This document shows, piece after piece, positions 1 through 5,816 of a DNA stretch of 6,631 bases. Origin of the DNA: Anaerolineales bacterium (GTDB taxonomy: Bacteria > Chloroflexota > Anaerolineae > Anaerolineales > VGOW01); the NCBI GenBank assembly GCA_919901875.1, contig CAKKQG010000006.1:1-6631 (forward strand). Reading direction: 5' to 3'. How positions within the stretch are numbered: position 1 is the first letter of the stretch; the number at the start of each line of letters is the position of its first letter. The notes under the pieces were generated by a model. That model made no database searches. It was given only the letters and a program-made list of their open reading frames with translations, and was not told where the DNA came from. Position numbers and translations under genes: made by a program.

Positions 1-15
1 ATCTCTTGAAGCTGT

Positions 16-31
16 AACGGGCTAACCCGTT
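16..31. repeat. Small perfect hairpin, function unknown
   Basis: AACGGG (16-21) and CCCGTT (26-31) form a perfect 6-bp stem around a 4-nt CTAA loop. On the plus strand it is followed by the pyrimidine stretch CTTCTT, which is too weak to call a terminator with confidence. It could end a transcript entering from the left edge of the window, but no gene is visible there. Confidence 0.35.
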
Positions 32-38
32 CTTCTTA

Positions 39-72
39 CTGTGTTGGGCGACTGCAAGAGTCGCCCCTACAG
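39..72. repeat. Dispersed-type palindrome with 8-bp perfect GC-rich core
   Basis: The arms GGGCGACT (46-53) and AGTCGCCC (59-66) are perfectly complementary around a 5-nt loop. Flanking CTGT (39-42) and ACAG (69-72) extend the symmetry with a few mismatches between. There is no T-run on either side, so a simple intrinsic terminator is unlikely. Compact GC-rich palindromes ending in GTAGGGGCGAC are a style I associate with dispersed extragenic repeats in Chloroflexota and cyanobacteria. That association is from memory and copy number cannot be seen here. The rest of 1-227 holds no convincing gene. Confidence 0.5.
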
Positions 73-193
73 TTCAGATTCACGCTCGCGGGTGGTTTTC
101 ATTGACTCACTGCTTGTCATCGCTTCCAGTCTAGGCGACGGCTCCCTGTTAGGAATGAAATGCAATTACTCGTCCCGTTCTTCGCGTTATATT

Positions 194-221
194 ATTTTCT
201 ATCAGCCATTTGCTATCGGCT
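194..221. repeat. Four imperfect AT-starting heptamers downstream of tRNA-Val
   Basis: The stretch divides exactly into four 7-mers: ATTTTCT, ATCAGCC, ATTTGCT, ATCGGCT. Words 2 and 4 differ at two positions, as do words 1 and 3, so it can equally be read as a degenerate 14-bp direct repeat. It begins 7 nt beyond the tRNA 3' end. Its 7-nt periodicity matches the other intergenic repeats in this window, although the word differs. Confidence 0.45.
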
Positions 222-227
222 AACTTG

Positions 228-301
228 TGGGCGGTATAGGGCTCGAACCTACGACCTTCGCGATGTCAACGCGATGCTCTAACCAACTGAGCTAACCGCC
301 C
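228..301 (-). tRNA. tRNA-Val, anticodon GAC
   Basis: The minus strand folds into a complete 74-nt cloverleaf. The acceptor arms GGGCGGT/ACCGCCC pair perfectly over 7 bp, and the D-arm is GCTC/GAGC around AGTTGGTTA. The anticodon stem TCGCG/CGCGA encloses the loop TTGACAT, giving anticodon GAC, which reads GUC and GUU (valine). A 5-nt variable loop is followed by the T-arm GTAGG/CCTAT with one G-T pair and the loop TTCGAGC. The discriminator base is A at 228. CCA is not encoded and must be added after transcription. The gene has its own near-consensus promoter just upstream, so it is probably a separate transcription unit, although read-through from coaE is possible. Confidence 0.96.
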
Positions 302-312
302 GAAGTGTTTGC

Positions 313-341
313 ATTATAGCGCAAACTTACACCGGTCTCAA
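313..341 (-). promoter_or_regulatory. Sigma-70-type promoter of tRNA-Val
   Basis: On the minus strand, TTGAGA (336-341) is followed by a 17-bp spacer and a perfect TATAAT (313-318). The predicted start is near 306, about five bases before the tRNA 5' end. The -35 box lies inside the last codons of coaE, whose TAA stop is at 327-329. The -10 box sits in the loop of a palindrome with arms GTTTGC (307-312) and GCAAAC (321-326). Confidence 0.85.
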
Positions 342-1502
342 CACACGATCTTCGCGCAACTTTTTAAACAGCAACATTGTTCCAGCCGGTTGCGATTCTT
401 TCACCGCTTCGCGCCAGGCGGTGATGCTGATCTTCTCGGGCATGATCGGTTCATAGCCCACCGCAGAAAAGGCGGCGGCACTAGCGTTCATCGCTGGCGG
501 CAAAAATATGAACGAGGCTTCACTTTGTAATTCGCTCGACGATAATTCAATCGCCTCTAACATTGGCTTGAGGACAGAATCAAGCGAGACCTCGGGCAGC
601 AAATGCAATTCGTCAATGCGCGTCACCAAGTTATCTACACGCCAACCTGCCAGCGCGCCCAACGCGCCATTCACTTGCGCCAGCGTAAACGCTTTTTGCC
701 CGAACGCTTCCATGATGTCGGTGCGCGTGAGAGGTGTTGATGGTTTGCTTACTTGATTCACAAACGTAGCGATGGCGGCGGCGTCTGCCGGTTTGCCACG
801 ACGGACGGAAATGGCTGGCGTGGTACGAGATCGGATCACGGTAGCCGCTTGTGTCGCCGCCACAAAAGTGGTTGCCGCCTCCTCTGGCTGGGCGAAGCCG
901 CCGCTGACGAGCGTAGCCCATGCGGCTTGCACTTGCACCCACGCCTCTTCAAACGATCCCGCGTTCTGTATCACTACGTTGGCTTTCGCCAATTTATCTG
1001 CCTGAATGTTTTGAGCTTGAATACGTTGCCGCGCCTGATCAGAAGTCATTTTGCGCTTTTGCATCAAGCGCGCTATTTGTACATCGTCGGGGGCATTCAC
1101 TACCCAAACCGCATCGCACCATCCAGCGATGTCTCCCTCAAGTAATTTGATGGCTTCGATGACGATCACTTTTTGAGTCGCGCGCTTCGACAGAATGTCC
1201 ACCGCTTGGCGCACAATGGGATGAATGATCGCTTCAAGTTTGGCGAGGGCTTTGGGGTTGGCAAAAACGATATTGCCTAATGCTTGACGATCAATTTGTC
1301 CATCTTCACCGACCACGAACTCACCAAAGGCTTGAACGACTTGATCGTAGGCCGGACCGCCCTTCGCCGTTGCCTGATGCGAGAGTCCGTCGGCGTCAAT
1401 GCCAAACGCGCCGAGATGTTCCAGCATTTTGCGAATGACGCTTTTGCCGGTGCCAATGTTGCCCGTCAAACCAATAACGTATTTACCAGTCCAATGACTC
1501 AT
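327..1502 (-). CDS. coaE: Dephospho-CoA kinase with C-terminal GNAT-like domain
   Basis: CoaE catalyses the last step of coenzyme A synthesis, ATP-dependent phosphorylation of the 3'-OH of dephospho-CoA, in the cytoplasm. From the ATG at 1502 the protein has 391 residues. The kinase domain (about 7-195) shows the P-loop GNIGTGKS (14-21), DADGLSH (36-42), the LE-x-I-x-HP motif ending at HP 94-95, a CD pair (129-130) and the Q..RL...R-type lid region (about 142-164). The usual PLLFE motif reads AIKLLEG (about 117-123). Typical CoaE proteins have about 200 residues. The remainder here is an Ala/Thr-rich linker (about 196-228) and a second domain (about 231-391). That domain opens with SVRRGKPADAAAIATFVNQ and ends with MLLFKKLRED, as in GNAT acyltransferases, but the acetyl-CoA-binding R/Q-x-x-G-x-G/A motif is not recognisable at VSLDSV (about 305-310). 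The ATG at 1502 is preferred to an in-frame TTG at 1553 because promoter elements occupy the stretch between them. The kinase call is secure. The GNAT-like call is moderate. Confidence 0.93.
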   Translation of the reverse strand: MSHWTGKYVIGLTGNIGTGKSVIRKMLEHLGAFGIDADGLSHQATAKGGPAYDQVVQAFGEFVVGEDGQIDRQALGNIVFANPKALAKLEAIIHPIVRQAVDILSKRATQKVIVIEAIKLLEGDIAGWCDAVWVVNAPDDVQIARLMQKRKMTSDQARQRIQAQNIQADKLAKANVVIQNAGSFEEAWVQVQAAWATLVSGGFAQPEEAATTFVAATQAATVIRSRTTPAISVRRGKPADAAAIATFVNQVSKPSTPLTRTDIMEAFGQKAFTLAQVNGALGALAGWRVDNLVTRIDELHLLPEVSLDSVLKPMLEAIELSSSELQSEASFIFLPPAMNASAAAFSAVGYEPIMPEKISITAWREAVKESQPAGTMLLFKKLREDRVLRPV

Positions 1503-1509
1503 GCGCGGT

Positions 1510-1538
1510 ATTCTAACTTTCGCATACTTTATAGTCAA
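1510..1538 (-). promoter_or_regulatory. Promoter of coaE, predicted leaderless
   Basis: On the minus strand, TTGACT (1533-1538), a 17-bp spacer and TAGAAT (1510-1515) are followed by 7 nt and the ATG of coaE at 1502. Transcription should begin at or one base before the ATG, giving a leaderless mRNA. No Shine-Dalgarno sequence is present upstream of this ATG, which fits. Confidence 0.75.
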
Positions 1539-1544
1539 GCGACG

Positions 1545-1599
1545 AATCTCCAATCTCTAATCTCCTGCACAAGAGATCGAGATTGGAGATTAGAGATTA
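1545..1599. repeat. Inverted heptamer repeat (AATCTCY) overlapping a stop codon
   Basis: Three left-hand heptamers, AATCTCC, AATCTCT and AATCTCC (1545-1565), face three right-hand heptamers, GAGATTG, GAGATTA and GAGATTA (1579-1599). Positions 1552-1565 and 1585-1598 form a perfect 14-bp stem around a 19-nt loop. The right arm contains the TAA stop (1597-1599) of the phosphatase-like gene, and the left arm lies just upstream of the coaE -35 box. There is no clear T-run after the stem on the minus strand, so it is not a typical intrinsic terminator. It could still stabilise the mRNA 3' end or slow polymerase. Confidence 0.75.
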
Positions 1600-3954
1600 C
1601 GGTTTCTTCGCCCAATACACATTCGCTCCTGCGGCGACGAACACTTCCTTGTTAGTGCCAACTGCCAGCGCGGTGACGGCCTCCCCGATGGTTGCCGCCG
1701 GTTTAAATTGTCGCTGTAATACCATCTTCAGACTCAATTGATAGATGGCCGACGTGCCGCGATCCAACAAATACAGCGACGGCTCGGGCGGCGGATCGAA
1801 ATATATCTCGCCGGGGATTCTGAGATCGTCGAGTCGATCACCGCTGGAGTGACCTGTGCGCGAATCGGCGACGGTCATAGCAGGCGTGCAATTTGTGTTC
1901 AGGGTGGCGGGGTCACGCGTGCAATGAGTCACGCGCCCATCGCCGCGCAAGATATACACTTCGCCGCTGGTCGAGATGGTGAAGCTAATGGCGTTATTGA
2001 GATCGGGGGTTTGACCGGCGAAGTAATGTTTGGGACGCTCGGAGAACACGCCGCTGGGGCGATCATATTGCCAAATTTCGTTTGAACCGGGATCGAACAC
2101 ATACAAACGATTGGCATAGATCGCAATCGCTTTCGGTTTCTTCCAACCCGAATCAGGCATGATGAGCGGCGAGGCTTGGGGCGGCGTGCCATCCGGCTTG
2201 CAATACATCAACGCACCGTTCTCATCCACCGCGAGTAGCACCGGTTGATTGACGATATTCGGCACGTCAAGCCAAGCAATGTCTACGATGCGTTTGATGA
2301 CGAGCGAGCCAACGGGACCCGCGGCGCAATCAAAGGTGCGATCCATTGTGTACTTGTTCGATTTTGTAAGAATCGCGCGATACACTTTTTGATGCGCCGA
2401 GTCGAGGGCGTAGACTTCACTGCCATTCACCACCACTTGGGTGATCGTTGCCGTGGAATTGAACCCGCCCGGCACCAATACTTCAAAGTTGAGTCGTTGT
2501 GTGCCTTCCACTGAATCTACAGATTGTTGCGCTTCGGCACGCAGTTGCGCCGAATCGGGTTGGCTGGGGAAGACCGCATCGGCTTGATCGAGATAAGCTA
2601 TCGCGGTGATCCAATGCGGCTTCGCCGAGATCGGGTCGGCCGAGGTGCGCGCCAGACCGGCTTCTAATTTCGCGCCATCCAGATATTCTTTAAATTGTTG
2701 ATTGCGCCCGCGTTGAATATACACAACGCCCACAGCGACTCCAACGATCAACGGCAGAAGGATGGCAATCGCCATCATGGTTGAATTGGGGACGCGAATT
2801 TTGGTTTCGGGATTCAACACACCTTCGGGCAGCAAGCGGCTCAAGGCCGACGCGCCTGACGACGAGATTTTTGAGCCGACAAACGCACCGCGTCTCTTGA
2901 TCGCGCTCTCGCCACGATTGAGTGGCAGAGCGGCGAACCAATCTTGAATCTTTAATTTCAAATCATCAACGATTAATTGAAGGCGCGACGGCTCTTCGAC
3001 TTCCTGTTCTTCGTCGTCATCCTCTTCAAATTCGTAGACGTGTTCGCCGATCTGCACTACGGCTTCTTCCTCAGGGGGCGCGGACTCTGTCTCTTCAACT
3101 TTTGATTCTTCTTCGAGCATTGGCGCATCGGGATCGGGATCGCCCATCATCGGTGAAGATCGCACACGCGCTATAATGTTTTCAAGCGATGATGGTTCGC
3201 TTGAAGCGGGTTCGGGCGATGGTTCACGCACTGGAGGCGGCATCACCTGAATCGGTTCAGGTTTGGGTTCAGGGATCAGCGGCGCGGCAGTGATCGAAGG
3301 TCGAGTCTTGATCGGCATCGCACCCTCATCAACAAAACGAACGATCATCGCATTCGCTTCATCGCCCGCCATGTGAGTCAATCGGGCAATCGCCGATTCG
3401 AGCGTGAGCGATGTGAAATGCGAGAACGACGACCAGCCTTCGGGGATCGAGGCAGAGAGAATTAAAAAATCGGCGGGGCTGATGGTGGTATAAAAATATT
3501 GAATGTCAGGGTGCGGACCCGCGCCGATGGGCGCGGGCGCGGTTTCGGGAACGCGCTCGACGGTGTGCGAGCGGATGATGAGCGATTGACCGTGACCGAC
3601 GTGGGCGATGTAGAAATCGTTGTTGCGTAAAACCGCGCAACACATCCCGCCAGTGACCGCGCCGCTTGATGGGGGCCAACGATTGAGGTCGAGCAGTTTG
3701 GCGTTGACCGCGCTGATCGCCGCGCGCGTGGCGGAGGTGACGGTGCCGGGCGTGTCGAAATAAGTTTTGCTGGCGAGATCGATCCACTCGGTGAAGTCAT
3801 TCGTGTTGAGATAGAAGGCGAGCATCAACAGTTCGCGGTCACGACCCCGCGCACACTTTTTGGGCGCGGGCTTGACGGCGAAGTGAGGCAGCGTTTCGCT
3901 TTGGCGAATGCCGTTGGAAATGTGAAGATAGGCAACATCAGACTCGAGAGGCAT
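1597..3954 (-). CDS. Degenerate PP2C-like domain / transmembrane / beta-propeller protein
   Basis: This is a 785-residue single-pass membrane protein of unknown function. Residues 1-208 resemble a PP2C Ser/Thr phosphatase: a segment equivalent to the SGTT...VGDS strand pair reads SGAVTGG...AHVGHGQS (97-124), and a DxLLLxSDG-like stretch reads DFLILSASIPEG (162-173). The usual metal-binding GD is GH (120-121) and the SDG Asp is absent. Asp198 in DEANAMIVRF may correspond to the final DN. This points to an inactive pseudophosphatase or a divergent enzyme. Residues 209-388 are a low-complexity linker, rich in Pro/Glu and very acidic at about 273-321, then basic. A hydrophobic helix spans about 393-413. 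After it come a helical stretch (418-488) and a long repeat-rich beta region (about 493-785), with strand/turn units such as VYALDSAHQKVYR, LYVFDPGSNEIWQYD and LYLLDRGTSAIYQL, typical of an NHL/YncE-type propeller. Four Cys in that part (543, 585, 678, 689) would fit disulfides outside the cell. The ATG at 3954 is chosen over a TTG at 4020 because of the promoter. The gene diverges from the LCP gene. Confidence 0.72.
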   Translation of the reverse strand: MPLESDVAYLHISNGIRQSETLPHFAVKPAPKKCARGRDRELLMLAFYLNTNDFTEWIDLASKTYFDTPGTVTSATRAAISAVNAKLLDLNRWPPSSGAVTGGMCCAVLRNNDFYIAHVGHGQSLIIRSHTVERVPETAPAPIGAGPHPDIQYFYTTISPADFLILSASIPEGWSSFSHFTSLTLESAIARLTHMAGDEANAMIVRFVDEGAMPIKTRPSITAAPLIPEPKPEPIQVMPPPVREPSPEPASSEPSSLENIIARVRSSPMMGDPDPDAPMLEEESKVEETESAPPEEEAVVQIGEHVYEFEEDDDEEQEVEEPSRLQLIVDDLKLKIQDWFAALPLNRGESAIKRRGAFVGSKISSSGASALSRLLPEGVLNPETKIRVPNSTMMAIAILLPLIVGVAVGVVYIQRGRNQQFKEYLDGAKLEAGLARTSADPISAKPHWITAIAYLDQADAVFPSQPDSAQLRAEAQQSVDSVEGTQRLNFEVLVPGGFNSTATITQVVVNGSEVYALDSAHQKVYRAILTKSNKYTMDRTFDCAAGPVGSLVIKRIVDIAWLDVPNIVNQPVLLAVDENGALMYCKPDGTPPQASPLIMPDSGWKKPKAIAIYANRLYVFDPGSNEIWQYDRPSGVFSERPKHYFAGQTPDLNNAISFTISTSGEVYILRGDGRVTHCTRDPATLNTNCTPAMTVADSRTGHSSGDRLDDLRIPGEIYFDPPPEPSLYLLDRGTSAIYQLSLKMVLQRQFKPAATIGEAVTALAVGTNKEVFVAAGANVYWAKKP

Positions 3955-3961
3955 CGGATTG

Positions 3962-3990
3962 ATTTTAGATGGACACAGAGTAAATGGCAA
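3962..3990 (-). promoter_or_regulatory. Promoter of phosphatase-like gene, predicted leaderless
   Basis: On the minus strand, TTGCCA (3985-3990), a 17-bp spacer and TAAAAT (3962-3967) are followed by 7 nt and the ATG at 3954. The geometry is identical to that of the coaE promoter and again predicts a start at the ATG. The -35 box abuts the heptamer array at 3990-4025. Confidence 0.72.
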
Positions 3991-4025
3991 ATGAACAATG
4001 ATCAATGAAACAATGAACAATCAAT
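3990..4025 (+). repeat. AATGAAC heptamer array between divergent genes
   Basis: The 36 bases divide into AATGAAC, AATGATC, AATGAAAC, AATGAAC and AATCAAT, which is 7, 7, 8, 7 and 7 nt. The array ends directly before the ATG of the LCP gene and starts at the -35 box of the divergent gene. I see no confident promoter or ribosome binding site for the LCP gene. A weak TTGATT (3959-3964) with TAAATG (3981-3986) at 16 bp is the best candidate. A near-identical array lies at 6276-6311 in the opposite orientation. Confidence 0.8.
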
Positions 4026-5093
4026 ATGGATGAGACTCAACGCGGTAAAGCGTACGAAGCCACCCCGCAACATCGCCCCAAGCGATCTCGATCTAATTCG
4101 TGTTTGCAAATTTTTGCTTCGGTGTTGGGCGGGTTAGTGATCTTCAATTTGTGCATGACGATCATCTTCATCGCTTATTATGCGGATGCGCGCGCGAAAG
4201 CGATTGAATCGAATCAGACTCCACCCAAGCCGTTGGAACTATTGCAAACCGTTATACCGATCCCGGCGGCAACGGTGAAGCCGCCAACGGGTGTGGTGAC
4301 GATTCTCTTAATGGGAACGGACGCCCGCCCCAACGAACTGAACACACCGTCGCGCACCGACACCATGATGATCGCCCGCGTGGATTTTGATCGCAAGACG
4401 GCGAAACTGCTCTCGATCCCGCGCGACGTGTGGGTGGCGATCCCGAATCTAAAAAGTTACGGCGTCACCGAAGATCGAATCAACAGCGCGTATTTTTACG
4501 GCGAAGCGTTCAATGTCAAAGGCGGCGGCGCAAAGGTGGCGATGGATACCGTCACGTTGAACTTCGGCATCCCGATTGATCATTATGCGGTGATCAACTT
4601 TCAAGGCTTTGTTAAAGTCGTGGATGCGCTGGGCGGCATTGATCTCAACGTGCCGACGGCGATCTACGATCCCGAATTTCCAACAGACGATTACAAGACG
4701 ATGATCTTCAGCGTCAAAGCCGGGCAACAGCATTTGGACGGCATCACGGCGTTGCGTTACGCCCGCACGCGGCATCAAGACAGCGACACCGAACGAATCA
4801 AACGTCAGCAGTTGGTGTTGTTGGCAATTCGGGATAAAGCATTAAGCGTCAACGCGGTTGTCCGTATCCCCGAAGTGTATAACGCCATGCTCGGGTCATT
4901 TAATACCGATCTCTCGCTGCCCACTTTGATCAGCTACGGCGTAAGCGGTCAACAAATTGATCGGGCGAACATCAAGACGTATGCCATTGATTACTCGATG
5001 CTGATCAGTTGGACGACCCCGCAAGGCGCGAGCGTGCTCATCCCAGACCGTGCAAGGATCGCGCCAGTGGTGAAGGAATTCTTGTCGCCTTAA
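4026..5093 (+). CDS. LytR-CpsA-Psr (LCP) family glycopolymer transferase
   Basis: LCP proteins transfer polyprenyl-linked glycopolymers, such as teichoic acids or capsule-type polysaccharides, to peptidoglycan on the outer face of the cytoplasmic membrane. This 355-residue protein has a basic cytoplasmic N-terminus (HRPKRSR, 16-22), one membrane helix (about 28-51), a Pro-rich stalk (about 64-88) and a complete LCP domain (about 90-270). Visible family signatures are LLMGTDAR (94-101, Asp99 and Arg101), SRTDTMM (109-115), LLSIPRD (128-134), the VDALGGID segment (199-206) and GITALRYARTRHQDSD..R (239-257). These include the Arg and Asp residues that bind the pyrophosphate of the lipid substrate. 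About 85 further residues follow the core, in the range for the family. Only the ATG at 4026 fits, because the next Met is inside the membrane helix. No Shine-Dalgarno sequence precedes it. LCP proteins were formerly annotated as transcriptional attenuators, but nothing here suggests DNA binding. The divergent neighbour is also a membrane protein with a large predicted exterior domain. Confidence 0.95.
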   Translation: MDETQRGKAYEATPQHRPKRSRSNSCLQIFASVLGGLVIFNLCMTIIFIAYYADARAKAIESNQTPPKPLELLQTVIPIPAATVKPPTGVVTILLMGTDARPNELNTPSRTDTMMIARVDFDRKTAKLLSIPRDVWVAIPNLKSYGVTEDRINSAYFYGEAFNVKGGGAKVAMDTVTLNFGIPIDHYAVINFQGFVKVVDALGGIDLNVPTAIYDPEFPTDDYKTMIFSVKAGQQHLDGITALRYARTRHQDSDTERIKRQQLVLLAIRDKALSVNAVVRIPEVYNAMLGSFNTDLSLPTLISYGVSGQQIDRANIKTYAIDYSMLISWTTPQGASVLIPDRARIAPVVKEFLSP

Positions 5094-5095
5094 AC

Positions 5096-5133
5096 AAGAC
5101 ACCGAGTGTTTCGCGAAGCGCACTCGGTGTCTT
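5096..5133. terminator. Probable bidirectional terminator between convergent genes
   Basis: A perfect 13-bp stem is formed by 5096-5108 (AAGACACCGAGTG) and 5121-5133, around a 12-nt loop containing TTCGCGAA. It starts 2 nt after the LCP stop codon and ends 20 nt before the uma2 stop codon. The T-stretch is short on both sides: TTTG on plus, TTGTTT on minus. It is well placed to end both convergent transcripts. Confidence 0.8.
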
Positions 5134-5153
5134 TGAAGTAGCATAACGTATCT

Positions 5154-5786
5154 CTACGATTTACTTCTAATCATTTCAAATGTAGGAAGCAGATCGGGCA
5201 ACGGTTCTTGCCACAACCAATTGACGTTGAACCAAAATCCCTGTAACACTTGCGAGCGATAGACACCATCGTCGTCAATTGGCACGGGGCGATATTTGCC
5301 ATCTTTGCCCAACTGATAAAAGTCGGCGCGTTGGCGTTTGGGGCGCGGGTCAATGAGCCAATACTCGCGCACACCTGCTTCCTCATACTCTTCAAACTTA
5401 TCCACGCGATCCCGACTCGTGCTTTCATCCGAAATTACTTCAATGATTAGATCGGGCGCTCCATCAAAAAACTTTTCTTGCACACGCCCGGCGTTTTCTT
5501 TTGCCACAAAAAAGATGTCAGGTTCGCGCCCCGAGTCGCGTAATTTTATTTGTTGAGGAGCCAGCATCACTTCGCCAATTTTGGCGGTATTGGCAAAAGC
5601 TTGCAACAGCCAAAAGAGAAAAGCCACAATGCGTTGATGTGCAGTCGTAACAGACATAAAGGTTATCACCTCTCCTTTTATCCACTCAGCATGAATACCG
5701 TCTGACCACGATAAGAATTCGTCGTAGGTCATTGCCGTTGGCGTATTCGGTTGTGCGGAAATCATCGTTGGAGAAACCGTTGCCAT
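5154..5786 (-). CDS. Uma2 family (DUF820) putative PD-(D/E)xK endonuclease
   Basis: The 210-residue product matches the Uma2/DUF820 family, which has a restriction-endonuclease-like fold. The family is expanded in cyanobacteria and Chloroflexota and its biological role is largely unknown. Visible signatures are AEWIKGEVI (33-41), the PD of GREPDIFFV (86-94, Asp90), DLIIEVISDEST (112-123, Glu116), Lys130 in the DKFEEY stretch and GVREYWLIDP (138-147). Asp90, Glu116 and Lys130 would be the catalytic set, so the nuclease core looks intact and full length. The start at ATG 5786 is supported by AAGGAGG (5792-5798), the only strong Shine-Dalgarno sequence among the genes whose upstream region is visible. 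It follows the YbaK-type gene by 30 nt on the same strand and could be co-transcribed with it, although the independent ribosome site suggests it is a self-contained cassette. No antitoxin-like or transposase partner is visible. Confidence 0.9.
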   Translation of the reverse strand: MATVSPTMISAQPNTPTAMTYDEFLSWSDGIHAEWIKGEVITFMSVTTAHQRIVAFLFWLLQAFANTAKIGEVMLAPQQIKLRDSGREPDIFFVAKENAGRVQEKFFDGAPDLIIEVISDESTSRDRVDKFEEYEEAGVREYWLIDPRPKRQRADFYQLGKDGKYRPVPIDDDGVYRSQVLQGFWFNVNWLWQEPLPDLLPTFEMIRSKS

Positions 5787-5791
5787 ACAAG

Positions 5792-5798
5792 CCTCCTT
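5792..5798 (-). promoter_or_regulatory. Consensus Shine-Dalgarno site of uma2
   Basis: AAGGAGG lies 5 nt upstream of the uma2 ATG on the minus strand. It stands out because coaE, the phosphatase-like gene, the LCP gene and the YbaK-type gene all lack a recognisable site. Confidence 0.85.
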
Positions 5799-5816
5799 AT
5801 CACTGTGCCGATCATT

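Noticed and set aside
16..66. Hairpins as terminators for tRNA-Val
   Set aside because: They are more than 150 nt beyond the tRNA and no T-run follows on the minus strand.
41..223. 60-codon open frame on the plus strand
   Set aside because: It begins inside the palindrome, runs over the heptamers, has a composition unlike a protein and has no ribosome site.
1503..1553. 17-residue N-terminal extension of CoaE from a TTG codon
   Set aside because: Promoter boxes occupy this stretch, and the ATG at 1502 sits just before the conserved P-loop domain as in the family.
3462..3800. Arg/Ser/Pro-rich open frames of 93-112 codons overlapping the phosphatase-like gene
   Set aside because: They are shadow frames of a GC-rich coding region. 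The main frame carries the domain signatures.
3955..4020. 22-residue N-terminal extension of the phosphatase-like protein from a TTG codon, resembling a hydrophobic signal
   Set aside because: It is encoded partly by the heptamer array and partly by the promoter. The ATG at 3954 fits the promoter geometry.
3990..4025. Possible CRISPR array because of short tandem units
   Set aside because: Units are 7-8 nt with no spacers and there are no cas genes.
4449..4778. 109-codon frame on the minus strand within the LCP gene
   Set aside because: It lies antisense to conserved LCP motifs and resembles no family I know.
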